From: DASRJW01 sp964567755
GTDB taxonomy: Bacteria > Krumholzibacteriota > Krumholzibacteriia > G020349025
Reading direction: 5' to 3'
Length of the DNA: 64,000 nt
Assembly (NCBI GenBank): GCA_964567755.1
Contig: CAZMNW010000069.1
Span: forward strand, 1-64,000
This document shows positions 25,276 to 33,542 of the stretch, piece by piece (the first letter of the stretch is position 1; the number at the start of each line of letters is the position of its first letter). The notes beneath the pieces were generated by a model. The model was not told where the DNA came from, made no database searches, and saw nothing but the letters and a program-made list of their open reading frames with translations. The position numbers and the translations under genes were made by a program.

Positions 25276-26247
25276 ATGAACAATCAGCTGCTGCTGCTCA
25301 GCATCGGTGTGTCGCTTGCCGTGGCATGCGCCATGGTCGGGATCGTCCTGGTCGTGCGCTCCCTCGGCATGCGCACGGCCCGCCAGCGCCTGCAAGAAGT
25401 CTCGGGCGACGTGATGGTGAACGACGCTGTCGCACCCGTCATCATGCGCGACATGAAGCTGAGCTCCATGCCGCTCCTCAACGCCTTGTATCAGCAGATT
25501 CCACTCGCGCGTCGCATCGACCTCATCCTGGCTCAGGGCGATCTGTCGATCCGCTTCGGCCAGTTTTTCATGATCATGCTGGGCGCCGCTGCGGCTGCCG
25601 GACTGGTCGCGGTGCATTTCTCGCACTGGTGGTGGTCGTTCTTCCCGGGGGCCATCTTCGGCGGCACGATCCCGGTGATGGTGGCGGTGCACAAGAAGCG
25701 CCGCCGGCTGGCGCAGTTCGAGAAACAGTTCCCGGATGCACTCGACATCTTGACCAGCGCGCTGCGCGCCGGCCTTGCCTTCAGCGGCGCCATCCAGGTC
25801 GTCGCCGAGGAATGCCCGAAGCCGGTGTCGAAGGAATTCACCATCGTCTTCGAGGAGAACCGGCTGGGACTCGATATGAAAGAAGCGCTACGCCACCTTG
25901 CGGAGCGTGTCGACATCGCCGAGCTGCGCATGTTCGTGACCGCCGTCATCCTGCAGCGCGAGACGGGCGGCAACCTGTCGGAAATCCTCGAGAGCACGGC
26001 GAGCGTCATCCGCGAGCGTTTCCGTATCCTCGGTGAAGTGCGCGCGCTCACCGCATCGCAGCGTTTCTCGGGCACGGTGCTCAGCATCCTGCCGCTGGCG
26101 ATGGCGGGTTTGGTGACCGTCATGGCACCCGAGTACATGAAGACGCTGCTTCAAGATCCCATGGGTCCGAAACTGATCGTCGGTGCGCTGGCGCTACAAA
26201 TCGTGGGTTTCTTGATCATCCGCAAAATTGTCGCCATCAAGGTCTAG
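25276..26247 (+). CDS. tadB: TadB inner-membrane platform protein
   Basis: 323 residues, six bases after cpaF with no clear Shine-Dalgarno, so it is probably translationally coupled. Membrane helices lie at the N-terminus (LLLLSIGVSLAVACAMVGIV), centre (FFMIMLGAAAAAGLVAVHF, SFFPGAIFGGTIPVMVAVH) and C-terminus (GTVLSILPLAMAGLVTVMA). The T2SSF/GspF domain is clear: FEKQFPDALDILTSALRAGL, ALRHLAERVDIAELRMFVTA, QRETGGNLSEILES. Assembly platform subunit of the Tad pilus. Confidence 0.93.
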   Translation: MNNQLLLLSIGVSLAVACAMVGIVLVVRSLGMRTARQRLQEVSGDVMVNDAVAPVIMRDMKLSSMPLLNALYQQIPLARRIDLILAQGDLSIRFGQFFMIMLGAAAAAGLVAVHFSHWWWSFFPGAIFGGTIPVMVAVHKKRRRLAQFEKQFPDALDILTSALRAGLAFSGAIQVVAEECPKPVSKEFTIVFEENRLGLDMKEALRHLAERVDIAELRMFVTAVILQRETGGNLSEILESTASVIRERFRILGEVRALTASQRFSGTVLSILPLAMAGLVTVMAPEYMKTLLQDPMGPKLIVGALALQIVGFLIIRKIVAIKV

Positions 26248-26256
26248 GAGGACGCG

Positions 26257-27183
26257 ATGCTCTACCTCGTCTCCGCACTCGTGGCGCTCGCGCTTCTCAC
26301 TGGCGTCGGCGGCATCCTCATGCTTCGCCGAGGCAAACGCCAGCTCTCCCAGCGACTCGACGACGTGCGCGCCGGAAACGAACGAGAGATCCTTCACGAC
26401 GAGCTTCTCACGCCACGCTTGCCCTTCGTCGCGCGCGTCCTCGGCGTCTTCGGCTGGCTCCTGCCCACTCAGGTGACGAGCGAGACCCTGCGCTGGGAGC
26501 TGTCTCAGGCCGGTTATCGTTCGCTCGACGCGCCCGGCCTCTACGTCGGCATGCGAGTGCTCTGCACCGCGGGATTCGGCATCGCCTCCTTCATGCTGAC
26601 AACGACGCTGGAGCGTGTTCAAGGCGAAGTCGTGATGCTCACGATCCTCGGCACCGTCATCGGTTACATGACGCCGATGATGTTTTTGCGCTGGAAGCAG
26701 GCCCGCCGCCGCGAAGAGATCACACTTTCGCTTCCGGACGCGCTGGATCTCATGGTCATCTGCGTGGAAGCGGGCTTGGGTTTGAACGCGGCGATCTTGA
26801 ACGTCGGCCGCGAGGTGCGCCTCAACTCCACGGCTCTCTCCGACGAGCTACGCATGGTGAATCACGAGATGCGCGCCGGAATTGCGCGTACGGAAGCGTT
26901 GCGTAATCTCGCGATTCGCACGGGTGTGGACGAGGTCCGCGCGCTCGTGGCCGTGCTCATCCAGAGCGATCGCTTCGGCACCAGCATCGCCCAGGCGCTC
27001 CGTACGCACGCACTGTCGCTACGCATCCGCCGGCGCCAGCGCGCCGAGGAAGCCGCACGGAAAACGCCAGTGAAGATGGTCTTCCCGCTCGTGTTCTGCA
27101 TCTTCCCCGAGCTGCTGGTGGTCATCCTGGCACCCGGCATGCTCCAGCTGTTCCGGGCCCTTCTGGACATGTCCAAGGGTTGA
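26257..27183 (+). CDS. tadC: TadC inner-membrane platform protein
   Basis: 308 residues; TAGGAGGACGCG overlaps the tadB stop and provides the Shine-Dalgarno. T2SSF domain: LPDALDLMVICVEAGLGLNA, MRAGIARTEALRNLAIRTGV, LVAVLIQSDRFGTSIAQAL, RAEEAARKTPVKMVFPLVFC. Helices at both ends. It pairs with TadB in the inner-membrane platform. Confidence 0.93.
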   Translation: MLYLVSALVALALLTGVGGILMLRRGKRQLSQRLDDVRAGNEREILHDELLTPRLPFVARVLGVFGWLLPTQVTSETLRWELSQAGYRSLDAPGLYVGMRVLCTAGFGIASFMLTTTLERVQGEVVMLTILGTVIGYMTPMMFLRWKQARRREEITLSLPDALDLMVICVEAGLGLNAAILNVGREVRLNSTALSDELRMVNHEMRAGIARTEALRNLAIRTGVDEVRALVAVLIQSDRFGTSIAQALRTHALSLRIRRRQRAEEAARKTPVKMVFPLVFCIFPELLVVILAPGMLQLFRALLDMSKG

Positions 27184-27228
27184 TGACCCGGACCCCGCCA
27201 GAGGGACACACACGGAGGTTTGAGGAAC

Positions 27229-27348
27229 ATGTCGGTCGATCTCATCTTGGTTGTCGGCGCCGTCATCGTTGGCCTGTCGTATTTCGCTGTGCGCAGCAGT
27301 CGCAAGCAGCGCGATATCAAGGCGCAGGCCCGCCGCGGCGCGAAGTAA
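27229..27348 (+). CDS. 39-residue membrane peptide closing the tad operon
   Basis: ATG 27229 with TGAGGAA upstream, TAA at 27346-27348. One transmembrane helix (LILVVGAVIVGLSYFAV) is followed by a basic cytosolic tail (RSSRKQRDIKAQARRGAK). It lies 45 bp after tadC on the same strand with a good Shine-Dalgarno and genome-typical codons. Small, easily missed; a role in the inner-membrane platform is only a positional guess. Confidence 0.6.
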   Translation: MSVDLILVVGAVIVGLSYFAVRSSRKQRDIKAQARRGAK

Positions 27349-27424
27349 CGTGCACCCCGGCAGACGGGCCGGAAGAGTCGCCTCTTTCGGCCCGCTCGCT
27401 TTCCTGCTCGACTCTCCCGCCGCC

Positions 27425-27967
27425 ATGGCCTTTCCCTGTCGCGCTCTCGACGCCGCCCACCGCCTCGCCGCAATCACCGCGTTGCTCTTCTGCGCGTCGT
27501 GGGTGTGCCCAGGGCCAGTCGCTGCCGAGGACGATGCGACGGCCCGTGGCTCTCTGCGCGGTTTGACCGCTCTGCACCTCAGCATCGCCGAAGTCTCGCC
27601 CGAGCTCAGCGCACGCGGGATCACCACCGACGTCGTGTTCGCCGAAGCCTTGTTGCAACTTCGGCAAGCAGCCATTCCCCTCCTCGACGAACAGAAGAAG
27701 CCCACGCCAGGCGAGCCCGAGCTGTTCGTCGAAGTCCTCGCCAATGTCGACCCGACCTTCGATCAATGCTCCTTCGCCTTTCGCGTCGAGCTGCGGCAGT
27801 TGACACGCCTCGAACGCGACACCAAACGTCCAGCCGCGCACGCCGTCACCTGGAGCATCGGTGGTATCGGCGAGGCCGGCACCGGGTGGCGGCAGATTCT
27901 GCGCGAGGAGCTCGCCTATTACGTCAGTCGTTTTGTCGACGCCTACCGCACCGCCAACCCGCTCTGA
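27425..27967 (+). CDS. Exported protein of unknown function
   Basis: 180 residues from ATG 27425, with a signal peptide (HRLAAITALLFCASWVCPGPVAA). The mature part alternates strands and helices (SLRGLTALHLSIAEVSPELS, ELFVEVLANVDPTFDQCSFA, VELRQLTRLERDTKRPA, YYVSRFVDAYRTANPL). No Shine-Dalgarno is visible. An upstream GTG at 27352 would add 24 residues. It may be the last gene of the tad operon. Not recognised. Confidence 0.65.
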   Translation: MAFPCRALDAAHRLAAITALLFCASWVCPGPVAAEDDATARGSLRGLTALHLSIAEVSPELSARGITTDVVFAEALLQLRQAAIPLLDEQKKPTPGEPELFVEVLANVDPTFDQCSFAFRVELRQLTRLERDTKRPAAHAVTWSIGGIGEAGTGWRQILREELAYYVSRFVDAYRTANPL

Positions 27968-28195
27968 GCGCCGTCGTCGCTGCCGCTCCTCGTGAGCTCG
28001 ACCCCGCAGTCGGGCTCTGGGCTAGATGCGCATAACGGACGATCCTGGTCTGCAATGGCCGCCCACCTTCCATCGGCCAGCGTCCGGTGGTAGGCTGGGC
28101 CGCCCTCGATGCCAGCCGACACGCGGGAGGCCGCCGCCGGTCCTGCAGTGCGTGCGCCGCCGTGCACGAGGGTCCCAAGTACACAGGAGGACCCC

Positions 28196-28690
28196 ATGGC
28201 TCGCATCACTCACAAGGGCAACCCGATCAACACTTCAGGTAACTTGCCAGAGGTCGGGAACCAAGCGAAGGACTTCAGTCTGATTCGGCAGGACCTGTCG
28301 ACGGCAACGCTAGCGACATTCGCCGGCAAGAAGAAAATCCTCAATGTCTACGTGAGCCTCGACACAGCCTTGTGCGCCACGTCTGTCAAGAAGTTCCACG
28401 AACAGGCGGCGAAGAAGGCGAACGTGGTGGTGCTCAACATCTCGGCCGACTTACCCTTCGCGGCCAAGCGCTTCTGCAGCATCGAGGGCATCGAGAACGC
28501 CGCGACGCTGTCCACGTTTCGTTCCAACTTCGCCGGCGATTACGGTCTCGAGATCGTCGATGGGCTTCTCGCGGGTTTGTGCTCGCGCGCGGTCCTCGTT
28601 CTCGATGAGAACAACCGCGTCCTCTACACCGAACAGGTGCCCGAGATCGCCCAGGAACCGGACTACGACAAGGCCCTCGCCAAGGTGTGA
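28196..28690 (+). CDS. tpx: Thiol peroxidase (Tpx)
   Basis: 164 residues; ACAGGAGG precedes ATG 28196. Atypical 2-Cys peroxiredoxin of the Tpx group: VYVSLDTALCATSVKKFHEQ holds the peroxidatic Cys60, and AKRFCSIEGIENAATLS the resolving Cys94. LAGLCSRAVLVLDENNRVLY is the conserved C-terminal block. It reduces hydrogen and lipid peroxides with thioredoxin in the cytosol. A PerR-type regulator and rubrerythrin follow. Confidence 0.93.
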   Translation: MARITHKGNPINTSGNLPEVGNQAKDFSLIRQDLSTATLATFAGKKKILNVYVSLDTALCATSVKKFHEQAAKKANVVVLNISADLPFAAKRFCSIEGIENAATLSTFRSNFAGDYGLEIVDGLLAGLCSRAVLVLDENNRVLYTEQVPEIAQEPDYDKALAKV

Positions 28691-28691
28691 C

Positions 28692-28720
28692 TTGACCTGA
28701 GGGTGCTGGCTCAATATAGT
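28692..28720 (+). promoter_or_regulatory. Sigma70 promoter of the perR-rbr operon
   Basis: TTGACC (28692-28697), 17-bp spacer, TATAGT (28715-28720). It begins just after the tpx stop. Transcription would start near 28727, which excludes the GTG at 28703 as the perR start. Confidence 0.7.
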
Positions 28721-28750
28721 TCGGATGAATTCCTTGAAGGGATTAGTTCC

Positions 28751-29188
28751 TTGAATCAGCCCAACCTCGATCAAGGCAACGACATCGCCCTGAGGCTGCG
28801 GGCCACGGGCTTACGTGCAACGGGGGCTCGTGTCGCCATTCTCGAATCGCTGGAGAAGGACCGCCGCCATCCGACCGCTGAGATGGTTCACGAGACCCTG
28901 CGTCAGAGGTTCCCGTCCCTCTCCATGTCCACCGTGTACGCCACCATCGACTCCCTCCTCGAACACGGATTGATCCGGCAGGTGTCCGGGCGATCGGGGC
29001 GGCTGCGCGTGGACGGCACGCCGCTCGATCATGACCATGCGGTATGCCGGTGCTGTGGGGGCGTCTTCGACATCGATCCGTTGGTGATCGACCGGCCCGC
29101 GCGGCCACACGTGCTTGCGGATGGACTTCGCGTCATCAACATGTGCATTGAATACGAGGTCGTTTGTCGCGACTGTGGAGGAAAATGA
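28751..29188 (+). CDS. perR: Fur-family peroxide regulator (PerR-like)
   Basis: 145 residues from TTG 28751, chosen because the promoter at 28692-28720 overlaps the earlier in-frame GTG; GAAGG lies 11 bases upstream. Winged helix: LRATGARVAILESLEKDRRH, SLSMSTVYATIDSLLEHGLI. The dimer domain has metal-ligand residues DHDHAVC and two CxxC zinc pairs, Cys99/Cys102 and Cys139/Cys142. Genes for thiol peroxidase and rubrerythrin on both sides point to a PerR-type peroxide sensor and not an iron-uptake Fur. It probably represses this operon. Confidence 0.85.
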   Translation: MNQPNLDQGNDIALRLRATGLRATGARVAILESLEKDRRHPTAEMVHETLRQRFPSLSMSTVYATIDSLLEHGLIRQVSGRSGRLRVDGTPLDHDHAVCRCCGGVFDIDPLVIDRPARPHVLADGLRVINMCIEYEVVCRDCGGK

Positions 29189-29189
29189 A

Positions 29190-29609
29190 ATGTCGAAGTT
29201 GACTGGAACGAAAACGCACGCAAATCTCAAGGCGGCCTTCGCGGGCGAATCGCAGGCGAATCGCCGCTACATGTACTTCGCCAAGGTCGCCGATGTCGAG
29301 GGCTACCCCGAGGTCGCCGGCAACTTCCGCGAAACCGCGGAAGGTGAGACCGGCCATGCCCATGGGCACTTGGATTATCTCAAGCCGGTCGGCGACCCGG
29401 CAACGGATCTGCCGTTCGGGGACACCGCGACCAACCTGAAGTCTGCAATCGCGGGCGAAACTCACGAGTACACCGAGATGTACCCAGGAATGGCGAAGAC
29501 AGCGCGCTCCGAGGGCTTCACCGAGATCGCTGATTGGTTCGAAACTCTCGCCAAAGCCGAAAAATCGCACGCCGGCCGTTTCGAGAAAATGCTGAAGAGC
29601 ATCGGCTGA
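29190..29609 (+). CDS. rbr: Rubrerythrin (ferritin-like domain only)
   Basis: 139 residues; GGAGGAAAATGAA overlaps the end of perR and serves ATG 29190. Diiron motifs: AFAGESQANRRYMYFAKVAD, FRETAEGETGHAHGHL, IAGETHEYTEMYPGMAK and LAKAEKSHAGRFEKML supply the Glu and His ligands of two ExxH-type helices. The C-terminal rubredoxin domain of classical rubrerythrin is absent, so electrons must come from a partner, possibly the Fe-S oxidoreductase encoded next. It reduces peroxide in the cytosol. Confidence 0.92.
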   Translation: MSKLTGTKTHANLKAAFAGESQANRRYMYFAKVADVEGYPEVAGNFRETAEGETGHAHGHLDYLKPVGDPATDLPFGDTATNLKSAIAGETHEYTEMYPGMAKTARSEGFTEIADWFETLAKAEKSHAGRFEKMLKSIG

Positions 29610-29629
29610 GCATTCCCACCCCAGGATCG

Positions 29630-29656
29630 ACGGCGAGCGGCCCCGCCGCTCGCCGT
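29630..29656 (+). terminator. GC-rich hairpin after rubrerythrin
   Basis: Perfect 12-bp stem ACGGCGAGCGGC / GCCGCTCGCCGT with a CCC loop. No T-run follows, so termination may be partial; it may set the ratio of rubrerythrin to the downstream oxidoreductase. Confidence 0.45.
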
Positions 29657-29760
29657 GGCCGCTGTCGCCGATCGGATTGCGAGCGCAGGAGAATGCTCCA
29701 CGAGCGTGACACCGGTGCCGATCCGGCGTGCCGTGTGCGGGCATCCATCGGAGGGACCTC

Positions 29761-31110
29761 GTGAGCGACAAGCCGCTCTCCTACCAGCCGACCGGCGGAC
29801 TCAGCTACGATCCTGCCACCCCGTTGTACTGGGATGCCACGGCCCTCGAAGGCGAGATCAAACGCACGTTCGAGATTTGTCACGGCTGCAGGCTGTGCTT
29901 CAAGTATTGCGATTCGTTCCCGACCCTGTTTTCGCTTCTCGATGGCCCGCTCGACGGCGACGTCCGGCGCATCGACGCTGCGCAGACGCGCGCGGTCATG
30001 GAATCGTGCTTCCAGTGCAAGCTCTGTGAGGTGCAGTGCCCGTACACCGTGCGCGACGGCCACGAATACCAACTCGACTTTCCGCGTCTCGTGCACCGCT
30101 GGCAAGCGCAACGCGCGCGCCGCCAAGGCATCCCGTTGGCGAAGCGCATCCTCGGCAACCCGGACCTGGCGGGACGCATGGCGCGAGCGAGCTTGGGGCT
30201 AGCGAACCTCGTCAACGCGTTCGCCCCGGCGCGCCGGGTTCTCGAAGCGCTCCTCGGAGTGCATCACCGCAAGTTGCTGCCGCGCTTCGCCCGGCACAGC
30301 TTCGAATCTTGGGCCATCCGCGCCGGGCTCGTGCGCCGCGAGCCGGGCGGCGAAGCCGTGCTGTTTCAGACCTGTTACGTGCAGCACAATCTTCCCGAGC
30401 TCGGGCGCGACACCATCGAGGTCATGCAGAAGAACGCCGTGGACGTGCGCTGCGTGCGCGGGTTGCAATGCTGCGGCATGCCCGCCTGGGAACACGGAGA
30501 CTTGGACCGCTTGCAGAAGCAAGCGCGTCACAACCTGGATCTGCTCGCACCCTTTGTCGAGCGCGGCGCCAAAGTGCTCGTGCTCAACCCCACGTGCTCC
30601 ATGATGATGCGTCGCGAGTATCCCGAGCTGGTCAGCGCGCAGGACCGGGAACGCGCCCGCCTCGTGGCGGGTGCGGTGCGCGATGCCAGCGAGTTCTTGT
30701 GGTCGCTGCGTGAAGAAGCGCGTTTTCGCACGGATTTCACCAGCTCTCCGGGCGATGCACTCGTCTATCACGCACCGTGCCACCTGCGGGCGCAGGCCAT
30801 CGGCTTCAAAGGTCGCGACCTCCTGCGCAAGATTCCTGGGTTGGAGCCAATTGCGACCGTCGAGTGCTGTGGCCACGACGGCACCTGGGCAATGACCACG
30901 CAGGGTTTCGAGGCATCACAACGGCATGGCAAGAAGGCCCTGGACGCCGTGCGCGAGCATGCAGCGCCCGTTTGCGTCACGGACTGTCCATTGGCGGCCC
31001 TGCAGTTCCAACAGCACACCGGCAAAGAGGCTCTCCATCCCATGACCGTGCTGGCGCGCGCCTATCGCGCCGATGGTTTCCCGCACCGCATCACCTCCAC
31101 GCCTGCGTAG
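29761..31110 (+). CDS. Fe-S oxidoreductase with two CCG domains
   Basis: 449 residues; GGAGGG six bases before GTG 29761. N-terminal ferredoxin part with two 4Fe-4S motifs (CHGCRLCFKYC and CFQCKLCEVQCPYT). Two cysteine-rich HdrB/GlpC-type domains follow, with LQCCGMPAWEHG and VECCGHDGTWAM; other cysteines are in LFQTCYVQHN, LNPTCSMMM and VYHAPCHLR. Such proteins are commonly encoded with rubrerythrin and DUF3501, as here, and likely pass electrons to rubrerythrin or a related peroxide-reducing system (inference). Confidence 0.88.
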   Translation: MSDKPLSYQPTGGLSYDPATPLYWDATALEGEIKRTFEICHGCRLCFKYCDSFPTLFSLLDGPLDGDVRRIDAAQTRAVMESCFQCKLCEVQCPYTVRDGHEYQLDFPRLVHRWQAQRARRQGIPLAKRILGNPDLAGRMARASLGLANLVNAFAPARRVLEALLGVHHRKLLPRFARHSFESWAIRAGLVRREPGGEAVLFQTCYVQHNLPELGRDTIEVMQKNAVDVRCVRGLQCCGMPAWEHGDLDRLQKQARHNLDLLAPFVERGAKVLVLNPTCSMMMRREYPELVSAQDRERARLVAGAVRDASEFLWSLREEARFRTDFTSSPGDALVYHAPCHLRAQAIGFKGRDLLRKIPGLEPIATVECCGHDGTWAMTTQGFEASQRHGKKALDAVREHAAPVCVTDCPLAALQFQQHTGKEALHPMTVLARAYRADGFPHRITSTPA

Positions 31111-31160
31111 CGACTCGATACCGGCAGGCGATGGCGGTCGTTGAAGACAGGAGCGAATCA

Positions 31161-31718
31161 ATGGGCGCACACGTCACGCGCAGCCAGATTGTCGATTTCG
31201 AGACTTACGCCGAGCGCCGCGACCACGAGCGCCGGCGTATCTTCACCATCAAGGAGCCCCGTCGCATCCACCTCGGTCCACACCTCACGTTTCTGTTCGA
31301 GAACGCCGACACGATGCGGTATCAAATTCAGGAGATGATGCGAACGGAACGCATCGTCAAGGAAACCGCCATCCAGCACGAGATCGACACCTACAACGCG
31401 ATCCTCGGCGGGCCGGGTGAGCTGGGTTGCTCGCTCCTCATCGAAATCGAGGCGGCGAACGAGCGCACCGAGAAGCTGCGCCAGTGGCAACCGTTGCCTC
31501 GGCACCTGTACGTTCGGCTCGAGGACGGCACGCGCATCTTCGCGACGTTCGATGCCGGCCAGGTGGGAGAAGATCGTCTGAGCGCCGTGCAGTACCTCAA
31601 GTTCGACACGCAGGGGCGCGTTCCAGCCGCCCTCGGCTGCGACTTCCCGCCACTCGCTGGCGAAACCCCGCTGGATGAGGCGCAACGCCAAGCGCTGCGC
31701 GAAGACCTGCTGAGTTGA
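31161..31718 (+). CDS. DUF3501 protein
   Basis: 185 residues; ACAGGAG precedes ATG 31161. Family features: RSQIVDFETYAERRDHERRR, the GPHLTFLFENADTMRYQIQE block and RIFATFDAGQVGEDRLSAVQ. The protein is soluble with no signal peptide. DUF3501 genes often follow rubrerythrin and Fe-S oxidoreductase genes, so this completes a recognisable peroxide-response set. Its biochemical function is not known. Confidence 0.88.
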   Translation: MGAHVTRSQIVDFETYAERRDHERRRIFTIKEPRRIHLGPHLTFLFENADTMRYQIQEMMRTERIVKETAIQHEIDTYNAILGGPGELGCSLLIEIEAANERTEKLRQWQPLPRHLYVRLEDGTRIFATFDAGQVGEDRLSAVQYLKFDTQGRVPAALGCDFPPLAGETPLDEAQRQALREDLLS

Positions 31719-31761
31719 TGGCACTTTTGCGCCCATCCGATCCGGCTGATAACTTGTCTGC

Positions 31762-33453
31762 ATGTCGTCTCGAACACGGCCAAGCTGCCGGTGGCAGCGG
31801 GAGCGGCGGCCCGCAGCCGTCCGCGGGCACGCTGCCACCCATCGCCCTGATGCAATCCATCCGCACGCCACCGTCTGCCGCCTTCGTGGAGTCCTTCGAC
31901 CGGCTGGTGTCCACCGGCGCGGGCGTTGGAACCAGGTCGCATCGACCCTTCTCATCGCATGGCTGTGCTTTCAGGGCCTGGCCGACGCGCGCACCTGGCG
32001 GATCGCCGCGGACGGGACCGGCGATGCTCCGACCATCCAGGCGGGCATCGACTCGGCGGACGTGGGCGACATCGTCGTGCTCGCTGCCGGGACTTATGGT
32101 TGGAGCGCACAAGGTGCAACCGGCGCGTCGATGCTGCGCATGACACGCGGGATCACCCTGCGGGGGAAAAGCGGCGCTGCTTCCACTGTGCTCGACGCCG
32201 AATCCCTCGGGCGAGTGCTGCAGTGCATCGATGTCGGCAGCGCCGTTGTCGAGGACCTCACGTTCGTGAACGGTCTGGCCTCCGAGGCTGAGGCCGTCGC
32301 GGCGCCCGAACGATCGCCCGAGTCGTGGCGACTAGTGCCAGAGCCTGTGAGCACGACCGCGCAGGATCGCACTCTCACTGCCAGCGACAGCCACGGCGGC
32401 GCAATCGAGGTTCGGGGTGCATCCACGCCAGTCATCCGTCGTTGCACATTTCGTGACAATCGCACCAATGGCGGCATCGCCAATGGCGGCGCCATCGCTT
32501 GCTCCCAAGCGACGATCGAAGATTGCGCATTCATCGCCAACCGCGCGGGTGTGGCAGGCCCCACGAACGGGAGAGGTGGCGCCATCCAGTGCCAGAATGC
32601 TGTCATCGTTCGTTGTACGTTTCGCGACAACGTCGCCTGGGGCTACGCAGCCGTGAGCGGTGGCGCCGTGCATGGGACATCTCCGACGTTGACGGATTGT
32701 CTGTTCGAAAACAATTTCATCGAGTGCCCGGGCGCTCCCCGTGGCGGCGCCGTTCGCTGCACCGGCGCTCCCACGATCTCAGGCTGCGTGTTTCGCGGCA
32801 ATCGTGTTCTCGGTCATTACACTTACGCCACCGGCGGTGCGGCGGAGGTCGCTTCGGGATCGGTGCGCGATTGCGTGTTCCTCGACAATGTCGTCGAATG
32901 CTATACCGCCAGCGGACGCGGCGGCGCGCTATCGGGTGCCGACCTGACCGTGACCCGCTGTATTTTCGCCGGCAATGAAGCCCGACAATCGCGCCCTCTC
33001 GGTCCGGGAGAAGGCGGGGCCATCTACGCCTACTTTGCATCCACGATCGAGCAGTGCACGTTCGTCGACAACCGTGCCGGCACGACGGAAGGCATCTCCG
33101 GGCTTTACCTCGCCGAGGGCGGTACGGTGCGTGCTTGTCTCGTCGCCCACACGTCTGCAGGACGACTGGGGCTCGGGACCGAGACGTGGATCTGTTGCGA
33201 CCTGTTCGGGAATGCCGCGGGCGATATACCGCCCGGGATCAACGGCGGCGGCAACATCGCCCAGGATCCGTTGTTCTGCGCACAGGACCCCGTGGGAAGC
33301 GGTGATGTGACGATCCGAGCCGATTCACCCTGCGCGCCGGGGAGCAACCAGGTTCCCGGTTGCGCCGTGATCGGAGCCGGCGCAATCGGCTGTACGGGGC
33401 AACCCGTCACCTCGAAAACCTGGAGCCAGGTGAAGAACCTGTTTCGTCATTAA
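31762..33453 (+). CDS. Secreted right-handed beta-helix protein
   Basis: 563 residues in the longest frame. A hydrophobic signal (VASTLLIAWLCFQGLADA) sits at residues 59-76, preceded by an Arg/Pro-rich stretch with no other start codon, so the true start is unresolved. The mature part opens like choice-of-anchor/pectate-lyase-like proteins (TWRIAADGTGDAPTIQAGID). It then has about ten parallel beta-helix coils of the type GGAI....IRRCTFRDN, TLTDCLFENNF, VRDCVFLDNV. Many coils carry a Cys, giving a possible cysteine ladder. Probably an extracellular polysaccharide-binding or adhesive protein; catalytic residues are not evident. Confidence 0.75.
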   Translation: MSSRTRPSCRWQRERRPAAVRGHAATHRPDAIHPHATVCRLRGVLRPAGVHRRGRWNQVASTLLIAWLCFQGLADARTWRIAADGTGDAPTIQAGIDSADVGDIVVLAAGTYGWSAQGATGASMLRMTRGITLRGKSGAASTVLDAESLGRVLQCIDVGSAVVEDLTFVNGLASEAEAVAAPERSPESWRLVPEPVSTTAQDRTLTASDSHGGAIEVRGASTPVIRRCTFRDNRTNGGIANGGAIACSQATIEDCAFIANRAGVAGPTNGRGGAIQCQNAVIVRCTFRDNVAWGYAAVSGGAVHGTSPTLTDCLFENNFIECPGAPRGGAVRCTGAPTISGCVFRGNRVLGHYTYATGGAAEVASGSVRDCVFLDNVVECYTASGRGGALSGADLTVTRCIFAGNEARQSRPLGPGEGGAIYAYFASTIEQCTFVDNRAGTTEGISGLYLAEGGTVRACLVAHTSAGRLGLGTETWICCDLFGNAAGDIPPGINGGGNIAQDPLFCAQDPVGSGDVTIRADSPCAPGSNQVPGCAVIGAGAIGCTGQPVTSKTWSQVKNLFRH

Positions 33454-33542
33454 ACCGGGAGCGGCCGTCGCAGCTGCGCCGCCCCGTGCAGTGATCCGGT
33501 CATCGCCGCCTGGCGACTCCGCATCTGCGATCCAAGCCCGCT

